Shown here one piece after another: positions 1 through 6,894 of a DNA stretch of 42,842 nt. Origin of the DNA: an uncultured Propionivibrio sp. Lineage in GTDB: Bacteria; Pseudomonadota; Gammaproteobacteria; Burkholderiales; Rhodocyclaceae. The translations under genes and the position numbers were made by a program. The notes beneath the pieces are model-generated. The model was not told where the DNA came from. It worked only from the letters and a program-made list of their open reading frames with translations, and did not search any database. The stretch's first letter is position 1; the number at the start of each line of letters is the position of its first letter. The stretch spans positions 1 to 42,842 of the forward strand of contig CALHZD010000024.1 in assembly GCA_938040985.1 (NCBI GenBank), read 5' to 3'.

Positions 1-609
1 GGTCAGCAAACAGCCAGCCCCCGCCGGCAGAGAAATAAAACGGCTGGTGATGGCCGCACACTGGGCAAACAGGCAGCCGCTGGTAATCGCGTCGGCAGTT
101 GAACGCGGTTCGGCGCAAAAGCGACCTTCGGCCAATGGCAGATTCGCCGTATTGCGCGCCAGCGAAGCGCGCATCAAGTGCAGGCCGGGCAGAATCAGCC
201 CTCCACGAAAGATCCCTTCGGCATCGAGATGATCGATGGTCGTCGCCGTGCCGGTGCAAACAACGAGACAGTCGCCCCGGCTGCGGCTGCGCGCGCCGAT
301 CAGCGCTGCCCAGCGATCGGCGCCCAGCGTTTCCGGCCGCTCATAGGCATTGCGAACGCCGCACGCAGCCTCGCTCGCACGCAACCAGCGCACGGCATAT
401 CGGTCTTGTAGGGCTGCCGTAACTGCATATTCGGCCGCCTGGCCGGCGACATTGCAGACAACAGCCCGCGCCTGAAGCGGCCAGCCTGCCGCCACATCAG
501 CGAGCGCAGCCGCATCCGCCGTCGGCAGCGTACCGCGCACACGCCATCCGCGCCCATCATGTACCCCCCATTTGAGTCGGCTGTTACCAACGTCGATCGC
601 AATGATCAT
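1..609 (-). CDS. coaX: Type III pantothenate kinase, partial (3' end outside window)
   Basis: Phosphorylates pantothenate with ATP, the first step of coenzyme A synthesis, in the cytoplasm. The minus strand from the ATG at 609 reads MIIAIDVGNSRLKWG, the N-terminal phosphate-binding motif of the ASKHA-fold type III enzyme. Further on it shows GADRWAALIGA and CTGTATTIDHLD, both typical of CoaX, followed by FRGGLILPGLHLM. About 203 residues are present; the usual length is about 240-260, so only the C-terminus is missing beyond the left edge. The start codon overlaps the birA stop in an ATGA arrangement, so translation is probably coupled. The birA-coaX pair is common in betaproteobacteria. The family is recognised with high certainty. 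Confidence 0.93.
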   Translation of the reverse strand, partial: MIIAIDVGNSRLKWGVHDGRGWRVRGTLPTADAAALADVAAGWPLQARAVVCNVAGQAAEYAVTAALQDRYAVRWLRASEAACGVRNAYERPETLGADRWAALIGARSRSRGDCLVVCTGTATTIDHLDAEGIFRGGLILPGLHLMRASLARNTANLPLAEGRFCAEPRSTADAITSGCLFAQCAAITSRFISLPAGAGCLLT

Positions 610-1490
610 GACGCCGCCCGCAGGCTGACATCGCCGGACAGGCAGCGGATAACGCCTTCCGGCGTCCGCACAAGCAGCGTGCCATCAACGTCAACGCCGC
701 AACATAGCCCTTCCGCGACAACGCGGCCATCGCGCAACACGCGCACCAGACGTGTCTGCCAGGCATGGTGCGCCAGCCATTCGTCGCGTAGCCCGGCAAA
801 TCCCGTTTGGGCAAAGCGGTCGAGCATCGCCGCCAGCGCTTTGAGTATCGCCGCCAGAAGAAGGTTGCGCTCGGGCGCAGGCGAGACCATGGCATCGACC
901 GAAGCCGCCGGCATCATGAAGGCTTCCGCGGCGCCATCCGGTTTTCCCGTTTCACCGGCATCCGGTGGCAGCAGATTCAGTCCGATGCCAATCACTGCCT
1001 GGGCCTGCGCCGGGTCACCACACAGTTCGATCAGGATGCCGGCCAGCTTGGCATCATGGTAAAGCACGTCATTCGGCCACTTGAGCATCGCGCCCCGCGC
1101 GCCGCAATCATCCAGGGCACGCGCGACGGCCAGCCCGACGGCCAGCGAGAGACCGGAAAGCTGCGCCTGCGCGCAAGTGAAATGCCAAAGTAGCGAAAAC
1201 GTCAGGCTGGCCTGTGGCGAAGCGGACCAGCGGCGGCCACGGCTGCCGCGCCCCGCCGTCTGCCGGTCGCATACGATGACGCTGCCGGACGGCGCGCCCT
1301 GGGCGCTACAAGCAAGTAAAAGAGTGCTGGTCGACGGACATTCGGCCAGGGCAGTGATGGAAAAACGGTGGCGCGCCTCGCCCAGGCAGGCATTCAGGCG
1401 CGCGCTGTCGATCAGGACGGAGGGGGCCTGGGTCTGGACAACAGATGGAACCGTCAAAGCAATGGCAGCGATGGATTCGGAGGATGACAT
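606..1490 (-). CDS. birA: Biotin--[acetyl-CoA-carboxylase] ligase, lacking the HTH repressor domain
   Basis: Activates biotin as biotinyl-AMP and transfers it to the biotin carboxyl carrier protein of acetyl-CoA carboxylase. About 294 residues from the ATG at 1490; an in-frame TTG lies at 1496, and neither has a clear Shine-Dalgarno. The catalytic core is complete: GRGSRGRRW (about residues 80-88, biotin/ATP loop), KWPNDV (137-142) and KLAGIL (148-153, catalytic lysine). The ~45 residues before the core do not form the winged-helix domain of E. coli BirA. This is therefore a monofunctional ligase that should not repress biotin operons directly. The TGA stop overlaps the coaX ATG by 4 bases. 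The start choice is the main uncertainty. Confidence 0.93.
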   Translation of the reverse strand: MSSSESIAAIALTVPSVVQTQAPSVLIDSARLNACLGEARHRFSITALAECPSTSTLLLACSAQGAPSGSVIVCDRQTAGRGSRGRRWSASPQASLTFSLLWHFTCAQAQLSGLSLAVGLAVARALDDCGARGAMLKWPNDVLYHDAKLAGILIELCGDPAQAQAVIGIGLNLLPPDAGETGKPDGAAEAFMMPAASVDAMVSPAPERNLLLAAILKALAAMLDRFAQTGFAGLRDEWLAHHAWQTRLVRVLRDGRVVAEGLCCGVDVDGTLLVRTPEGVIRCLSGDVSLRAAS

Positions 1491-1779
1491 GGACAATAAA
1501 CGGGAGCAATAAAAACGACGGGCGCAACAAAGGCAACAAGCGCAATCAGAACGAAAAAGCGATGATACCGATCAGATCGACCGACACATTCAATGCGGCC
1601 TAATAGACGATGCAGCCACCATCGGCCGCCCGCAAAGCACGCGTAGAAAATTCGCAGAACGCTGGTGCTGTGGCTGGATCATCATCCCGCCCGGCGTGAT
1701 GTTTTACGGACACCGGCATCGTATTCTGCGTCGGTAACGGTCCGGCGGATTCGCACACCGCAAAACTGGTACGACGCCC

Positions 1780-2256
1780 CTAGCGCACGCGCTTAAGCTC
1801 AGATTCGATCGACTCGATATTGCGCTCGTGTTGCGAAACCTTATCCTTGAACGGCTGGATACGATCCAGCACTTTCTGATAGTTGCGCTCATTACCGTTA
1901 CGAATCGCTTCCTGCGCAGCCAATGCCTGTTTGGCTTCATCAAGACTTTGCTGCTCGGCGGCCAGTTCGCCTTCGAGAATGCGCCGTCGGTCATTATCCC
2001 GCGCTTTTTGCGCGTCATCCTCGACTTTGGGGAAGGATGAAGGCGTCGGCGTTCTCGCCGCTGCTTTTGACGACGAGGAAGGCGTCGAAGAAACCGTTGG
2101 CAGCGGATCGAGGTGAAGCCGCGTACAGCCGCGCTTAGTCACGTTGGAATAGGTGATACGTCCGCCCTCGCCAATACACTTGTAGATATCGGCATATACC
2201 GGAGAAGCCACCAGCCACAGCAAGCTGCCCGCAATCAACAAAATTCTGGTTTGCAT
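1780..2256 (-). CDS. Secreted DUF4124-domain protein with C-terminal coiled coil
   Basis: 158 residues from the ATG at 2256, which has GGAG 7 bases upstream; the open frame runs further up to 2424 but without a good start. It begins with a signal peptide (MQTRILLIAGSLLWLVASPVYA), followed by DIYKCIGEGGRITYSN, the N-terminal signature of DUF4124 with its conserved aromatic, Lys and Cys residues. A Ser/Pro/Thr-rich linker follows (about 50-75), then a charged helical region (about 80-158) predicted to be coiled coil. Export to the periplasm is inferred. It lies downstream of glnA on the same strand, a placement I recall from other betaproteobacteria. The biochemical function of the family is not known to me. 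Confidence 0.85.
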   Translation of the reverse strand: MQTRILLIAGSLLWLVASPVYADIYKCIGEGGRITYSNVTKRGCTRLHLDPLPTVSSTPSSSSKAAARTPTPSSFPKVEDDAQKARDNDRRRILEGELAAEQQSLDEAKQALAAQEAIRNGNERNYQKVLDRIQPFKDKVSQHERNIESIESELKRVR

Positions 2257-2684
2257 TGTTACTCCATCACACAGCCAGCGCGCACAATGCACGCTCTTAC
2301 CCATAGCTGACAGTGTATTGGATGATTTCCGGAAATACAATGAAAAACAATGGGGATTGTTCAAACACTGTCCACTCTGCATCGATGACATCCATCCCGT
2401 TCTGGAGCGAAGGATAAGCAACACTGTCGGACTACGGCTTCGCCTTTCTACCGCCCGTTCTCACATGGAACGCTAAACCGCCAGCACACCGCTTACAGAA
2501 GAATGGAACAGCGTCCGCACTGATCCGATTTTGCTCAGGAAATCGCCGCACTATTCAGGAAAGACCCGCATCACATCGGACGCGCACGACGTCCTTCACA
2601 ATTTCGTCCACTAGCGCAATCTCCTTTTCCGGTATCCGGCCTTACCGGTTTTTTCTCAACCTTCAGAAAATCAAGCGTTCAGCT
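2257..2684. other. Intergenic gap between glnA and the DUF4124 gene, no gene seen
   Basis: 428 bases without a credible ORF on either strand. It contains the probable Shine-Dalgarno of the DUF4124 gene at its left end. Near its right end is a hairpin followed by a T-run on the plus strand (listed separately). No terminator with a T-run was seen on the minus strand after glnA, so read-through into the DUF4124 gene is possible. Confidence 0.5.
2629..2654 (+). terminator. Orphan intrinsic-terminator-like hairpin on the plus strand
   Basis: CCGGTA and TACCGG form a 6-bp stem with an 8-base loop, followed directly by six T residues on the plus strand. All genes around it run on the minus strand, where the structure has no T-run. 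It either is a chance structure or ends an unannotated plus-strand transcript arising in 2425-2628. Confidence 0.4.
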
Positions 2685-4100
2685 TCAGCAACTGTAGTAC
2701 AGGTCAAACTCCACCGGGTGCGTCGTCATCCGCACCTTGTTCACTTCATCCATTTTCAGCTCAAGATAAGCGTCGATCCAGTCGTTGGAAAAAACACCGC
2801 CTCTGGTCAGGAATGTGCGATCCTGATCGAGATGCGCCAATGCTTCCTCCAGGCTGGCGCAGACGGTCGGAATGCGTTTTTCCTCTTCCGGCGGCAGGTC
2901 GTAGAGATTCTTGTCCGCCGGGTCGCCCGGGTGAATCTTGTTCTGAATGCCGTCCAGCCCCGCCATCAGCAACGCCGCAAAGCACAAATACGGATTGGCG
3001 ATCGGATCCGGAAAACGGGCTTCGACGCGACGCGCCTTATCCGACACGGCATAAGGTACACGAATGGAGGCCGAGCGGTTCTTTGCCGAATAAGCCAGCT
3101 TAACGGGCGCTTCAAAGTGCGGCACGAGACGTTTGTACGAATTGGTGCCGGGATTGGTAATCGCATTCAGCGCCCTGGCGTGCTTGATGATGCCGCCGAT
3201 ATAGAACAGCGCGGCTTCCGACAGCCCCGCGTAGCCGTTGCCCGCAAACAGGTTCTTGCCAGCCTTCCAGATCGACTGATGCACATGCATGCCCGAACCG
3301 TTGTCGCCGACGATGGGCTTAGGCATAAACGTTGCCGTTTTACCGTACTGATGCGCCGTATTGTGAACAACGTACTTGAGCGTTTGCGTCCAGTCGGCGC
3401 GACGCACTAGCGTGCTAAAAACGCTGCCGATCTCGCATTGCCCGGCATTGGCGACTTCGTGGTGGTGCACTTCAACAGGGATGCCCAAGGATTCGAGTGT
3501 CAGCACCATTGCCGAACGGATGTCATGCAGGCTGTCAACCGGCGGCACCGGAAAATATCCGCCCTTGACGCCCGGACGATGGCCGGAAAAACCATCGCCG
3601 CCATTGCGCTCCCCCGGATTCCAGGCAGCTTCGGATGAATGTATCTTCAGGCTGCATCCCGACATGTCGGCCGACCATTCGACGCCGTCAAAAACAAAGA
3701 ACTCCGGTTCCGGGCCAAAGTAGGCAATATCGCCGATGCCCGAGGATTTCAGATACGCCTCGGCGCGCTTGCCGATCGAACGCGGGTCTCGGTCATAGCC
3801 ACGGCCGTCGGCTGGATCGACGACATCGCAGGTCAGCACCACAGTCGTCGCGTCGTAGAAAGGATCGATATACGCAGTGTCGGCGTCCGGCATGAGCAAC
3901 ATATCGGACGCCTGAACGCCCTTCCAGCCGGCGAATGAAGAACCATCGAACGCATGGCCGCTTTCAAATTTATCCTCATCAAAATGCGACACAGGAACGG
4001 TCACATGCTGACCCTTGCCGATGGTATCGGTAAAGCGCAAATCGACAAACTTGGCGTCATTCTCTTCGATCATCTTGATGACATCTTGCGGACCCGCCAT
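2685..4100 (-). CDS. glnA: Glutamine synthetase, type I (GSI-beta)
   Basis: Makes glutamine from glutamate, ammonia and ATP; the central ammonium-assimilating enzyme, a cytoplasmic dodecamer. 471 residues from the ATG at 4100, which is preceded by GAGGAG, so the longer open frame to 4412 (inside gluQ) is rejected. Visible signatures are FDGSSFAGW (51-59), GPEPEFFVF (129-137), VEVHHHEVANAGQCEI (209-224, metal and glutamate site), KPIVGDNGSGMHVHQS (261-276, ATP loop) and NRSASIRVP (341-349). Tyr400 in KNLYDLPPEE is the adenylylation site, so the enzyme is expected to be controlled by GlnE. The terminator 5' of the gene means it has its own promoter in 4101-4207; I could not identify a convincing sigma-54 or NtrC site there. 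Confidence 0.98.
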   Translation of the reverse strand: MAGPQDVIKMIEENDAKFVDLRFTDTIGKGQHVTVPVSHFDEDKFESGHAFDGSSFAGWKGVQASDMLLMPDADTAYIDPFYDATTVVLTCDVVDPADGRGYDRDPRSIGKRAEAYLKSSGIGDIAYFGPEPEFFVFDGVEWSADMSGCSLKIHSSEAAWNPGERNGGDGFSGHRPGVKGGYFPVPPVDSLHDIRSAMVLTLESLGIPVEVHHHEVANAGQCEIGSVFSTLVRRADWTQTLKYVVHNTAHQYGKTATFMPKPIVGDNGSGMHVHQSIWKAGKNLFAGNGYAGLSEAALFYIGGIIKHARALNAITNPGTNSYKRLVPHFEAPVKLAYSAKNRSASIRVPYAVSDKARRVEARFPDPIANPYLCFAALLMAGLDGIQNKIHPGDPADKNLYDLPPEEEKRIPTVCASLEEALAHLDQDRTFLTRGGVFSNDWIDAYLELKMDEVNKVRMTTHPVEFDLYYSC

Positions 4101-4207
4101 GATTAAAATCTCCTCAACAGCCGCCCGCAACTGCGATGGCGGCAAAAATAAAAGTGACCGGATACTTCGACCGCCTCGACACAAACACGGCGGCGAAAAC
4201 AAAAACG

Positions 4208-4245
4208 AAAAAACAATGATGGCGCGTTCTTTTAAAAACGCGCCA
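4208..4245 (-). terminator. Intrinsic terminator of gluQ
   Basis: On the minus strand TGGCGCGTT and AACGCGCCA form a perfect 9-bp stem (4220-4228 with 4237-4245) around an 8-base loop. A few bases later there is a run of six T (4208-4213). It begins about 10 bases after the gluQ stop and separates gluQ from glnA. Confidence 0.85.
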
Positions 4246-4255
4246 ATAACGCGTG

Positions 4256-5209
4256 CTATTTTAGGCCATCCCGACCACCGCAGGAATGATGAGGTATCTT
4301 TAACCTCCTCGGCACCCGATTGATCGACCAGACTGAAATTGCCCAACGCCAGAAATCCGCCAACGGCGCGCCGTACAGATCGATCGGCGGCGGATGCCCG
4401 AGAAAGGCGCATACCTTACACAACAAGCGGCTGCCCTGCGCGATATCCACTTCCGGCGCATGCGTCTGTTTTGAAAGCTTCTCTCCCGCCGCATTGACGG
4501 CAACCGGCAAATGCGCATAAGACGGCGCAGGCAAGCCCAGGCACTGCTGCAGCCAAATTTGGCGCGCCACCGAATCGATCAGATCCGCGCCGCGCACAAC
4601 GGCATTGACGCCCTGCGCGGCGTCATCGACGACCACAGCCAACTGATAAGCAAACTGCCCATCTGCGCGCAACAAGATGAAATCGCCCGTATCCCGCGCC
4701 AGATTTTGCCGAATCTCACCCTGTACACGATCGCTGAACCTCCATTCCCGATCAGGAACACACAAACGCCATGCTCGCGCCGTCCGTCCGACGGCCAGAC
4801 CAGCGCGGCATGTGCCCGGATACAGCAAACCGCCATCGATGGACTTCTGGCTGGCAACAGCGGCAATCTCACTACGCGAACAGCCGCAAGGATAAACATG
4901 GCCTGCCGTCTGTAAATAGGCAAGCGCATCACGATAGGCCTCGCCGCGGCGACTTTGCCGCCACACCTCACCGTCCCACTCGAACCCGAACCCCTCCAGG
5001 GTACGCAAAATCGCATCCGCCGCGTCGGGCACAACGCGCGGTGCATCAACATCCTCAATACGCACCAACCACCGGCCGCCGTGCATGCGCGCATCGAGAT
5101 AGCTTCCTACGGCCGCCACCAGTGATCCAAAGTGCAGTAATCCGGTCGGTGATGGCGCAAAACGGCCGCAATAAACGCGGGGGCAGCACGAAGAGGCTTC
5201 TGGCATCAT
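4256..5209 (-). CDS. gluQ: Glutamyl-Q tRNA(Asp) synthetase
   Basis: Truncated glutamyl-tRNA synthetase paralogue that activates glutamate and attaches it to the queuosine base at position 34 of tRNA(Asp). 317 residues from ATG 5209; a second ATG follows at 5206 and a TTG lies upstream at 5221, and no strong Shine-Dalgarno decides between them. RFAPSPTGLLHFGS (16-29) carries the class I HIGH-like motif. Cys108, Cys110, Tyr130 and Cys134 reproduce the zinc site characteristic of the family. KLSKQ (244-248) is the KMSKS-like loop. It lacks the C-terminal anticodon-binding domain of GltX, as expected. The gene ends in its own terminator before glnA. Confidence 0.95.
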   Translation of the reverse strand: MMPEASSCCPRVYCGRFAPSPTGLLHFGSLVAAVGSYLDARMHGGRWLVRIEDVDAPRVVPDAADAILRTLEGFGFEWDGEVWRQSRRGEAYRDALAYLQTAGHVYPCGCSRSEIAAVASQKSIDGGLLYPGTCRAGLAVGRTARAWRLCVPDREWRFSDRVQGEIRQNLARDTGDFILLRADGQFAYQLAVVVDDAAQGVNAVVRGADLIDSVARQIWLQQCLGLPAPSYAHLPVAVNAAGEKLSKQTHAPEVDIAQGSRLLCKVCAFLGHPPPIDLYGAPLADFWRWAISVWSINRVPRRLKIPHHSCGGRDGLK

Positions 5210-5221
5210 CGAAATAACCAA

Positions 5222-5742
5222 TCGCTGCGGACACTTTCAAACATTAAACGAAAGAGAAAATACAGCTTTATAAAAAACCGGGGCAATCCCACTGTGCGGA
5301 ATAGCTAAAAAATGACATGCACCGCCGGCATTGCCAAGCCAGCGGAACGGTCGAATGAGCAATTCTTTCAAAAAACACCGTGATGATAGGGTGTGCAAAA
5401 TTCATCTTCACACCCTGAGTTCTAGTCGGAATGGCAAACGATTGCTCTTCCAGCGGTATGCCTTATACCGGCAGTAGTTAATTTTCCGCGCCGCCCATTT
5501 AAAGGAATTGGTAATTTGTACACGGTGCGGTTCAGATAATGCGATCGGTCTGCTCAACAAATTAAGGAACACACCTGAAAGCAAAAACCCGTGTCTAAAG
5601 CCATTTGGGAAATAGCGATCAGCAAATAATCAATACTCACCGCACGCAATATCGAGATAGGTTAGTCCGCACCCTTGGTTCGCCTCCCGCGCTTGCTCTT
5701 TTCTCTTCGACAATCCACCCAGCCAAGCTTAACCATAGATTC
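5222..5742. other. Intergenic gap upstream of gluQ, no gene seen
   Basis: About 520 bases, moderately AT-rich, with no ORF showing a recognisable protein. It should hold the gluQ promoter on the minus strand. One perfect 8-bp inverted repeat, AGGGTGTG / CACACCCT, lies at 5388-5416 with a 13-base spacer. No T-run follows it on either strand, so it is more like an operator or RNA hairpin than a terminator. Confidence 0.45.
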
Positions 5743-5779
5743 AAAAAAACAGCGGGCGCCGTGCAACACGACGCCCGCT
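5743..5779 (-). terminator. Strong intrinsic terminator of the pil operon
   Basis: On the minus strand, 13 positions pair across a 3-base loop (5751-5763 with 5767-5779) with a single G-T wobble. The stem is followed after one base by seven T residues (5743-5749). It lies 30 bases past the fimT stop and marks the end of the pilV-to-fimT transcript. Confidence 0.93.
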
Positions 5780-5809
5780 CACAGAGTCACTCGATCAGCA
5801 TTGTTTAGT

Positions 5810-6397
5810 CTAGCCAGCAGAACAGTTAGTGTCCGAATCATTTATAGGCCGACAGACGCGCGCACGGCCCGATTTGGAAATTTTCAGACGGCGCGTGTAG
5901 CGGGGTCCTGTGACATCGTTGCGCTGAATATTGATCGTTACGTTGGAAAAGGTACTCCCCACACCCGCATAGCCCGAAGCGTTGAATATGATGCTGGGCG
6001 AGCTGCCGGTCGCCGATCCGGTGCCGGCAATGCTGATATAGTTGGGCGGCGCGGCCTGTTCCAGCAACAGCACGTCCTGATTCGCATCGTAGGTTTTGTT
6101 CATATTCTTATCTACGAACACCCGCCAGCCCGTATTCCAGTCATCGCCTGTACCGGGCACCACCATCGCATAAGCACTGTACTTCATAGCCTCGCCGCGA
6201 GCGGAATTGACAGCAGCCAGCAGCGCGTTGGTGAGGGAAGTCAACTCGCTGTTGCGTTGATATTCTCTGAAACTGGGCGCAGCAACCGTCATGAGTATAG
6301 CTAAGATAAAAATGGTCACCATCAGTTCGATCAGCGTGAACCCGCGCACCGCACACAAATAAATCCGTGAAGCTGTAAAAAAATGACGTGTTTTCAT
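5810..6397 (-). CDS. fimT: GspH/FimT-type minor pseudopilin
   Basis: Minor pilin of the type IV pilus, thought to help prime pilus assembly at the inner membrane; FimT homologues can also bind DNA during uptake. 195 residues from the ATG at 6397. That start overlaps the upstream pilin stop as ATGA, which favours it over a GTG at 6406. The class III prepilin signature is RGFTLIELMVTIF with cleavage after Gly and Glu at +5, followed by one hydrophobic helix. The pattern SLTNALLAAVNSARGEAMKY is typical of GspH/FimT proteins. Two cysteines near the C-terminus may form a disulphide. It is the last gene of the pil operon. Confidence 0.92.
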   Translation of the reverse strand: MKTRHFFTASRIYLCAVRGFTLIELMVTIFILAILMTVAAPSFREYQRNSELTSLTNALLAAVNSARGEAMKYSAYAMVVPGTGDDWNTGWRVFVDKNMNKTYDANQDVLLLEQAAPPNYISIAGTGSATGSSPSIIFNASGYAGVGSTFSNVTINIQRNDVTGPRYTRRLKISKSGRARVCRPINDSDTNCSAG

Positions 6398-6894
6398 GGC
6401 CAGCACACCCTAAAGTCCGCGCTGCCACTGGCTATGTCATTAGTACCGCCAGGATCTGTACACGTCTTGACGCCAGTCGTGGTCAGGCGCAGGCTGCCCA
6501 CGCGCGGATCCTGGAATCTTGACGTGGGTGTCGCAGTTGCCCGCACGCATTCCCGGATGGTACGCCCTGCGCAGGTTTCTGCGCTCAGCGTATAAGTCGC
6601 CTCGCCCAGGCTGTTGCCGACAAAGGTTTTGAACGGCACATTCGTAGCTCCCGCAGAAAACTCCAGATAGGTATTGTTCTGCGTCATATAGCGTTCCTGC
6701 TGCTGTATCAGCTCAGCGAGCGCCGCGCGCGCCTCGGCGCGCCGCCCCTTGCGTACCGACTCCTGATAGGAGGGATAAGCGATCGCCGCCAGAATAGCGA
6801 TAATTACCACGACGATCATCAACTCAATCAGAGTAAAACCCGTACTGGCCCCGCAGTCAGCCGGCAGCCTAGATATATACGTATACGTCCTCAT
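6394..6894 (-). CDS. pilE: Type IV pilin-like protein, PilE family
   Basis: Minor pilin made as a prepilin for PilD processing. 166 residues from ATG 6894, whose codon overlaps the pilY1 stop (ATGA); a longer in-frame start at 6912 would lie inside pilY1. The prepilin motif is TGFTLIELMIVVVIIAILAA with Glu at +5, followed by YPSYQESVRKGRRAEARAAL, typical of the PilE/ComP-like minor pilins encoded after pilY1. Four cysteines in the C-terminal half could make the disulphide-bonded D-region. It overlaps fimT by 4 bases at its 3' end. The position identifies it as the operon's minor pilin rather than the major pilin subunit. Confidence 0.92.
   Translation of the reverse strand: MRTYTYISRLPADCGASTGFTLIELMIVVVIIAILAAIAYPSYQESVRKGRRAEARAALAELIQQQERYMTQNNTYLEFSAGATNVPFKTFVGNSLGEATYTLSAETCAGRTIRECVRATATPTSRFQDPRVGSLRLTTTGVKTCTDPGGTNDIASGSADFRVCWP

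Noticed and set aside
1497..1779. Possible small gene between birA and the DUF4124 gene
   Set aside because: 283 bases with no ORF showing a ribosome site or recognisable protein on either strand.
4101..4207. Sigma-54/NtrC promoter for glnA
   Set aside because: No GG-N10-GC element with the right spacing could be found by eye; the promoter type is left open.
4101..4412. N-terminal extension of glnA by 104 codons
   Set aside because: It overlaps gluQ and crosses a strong terminator; the ATG at 4100 has a perfect ribosome site and the conserved GlnA N-terminus.
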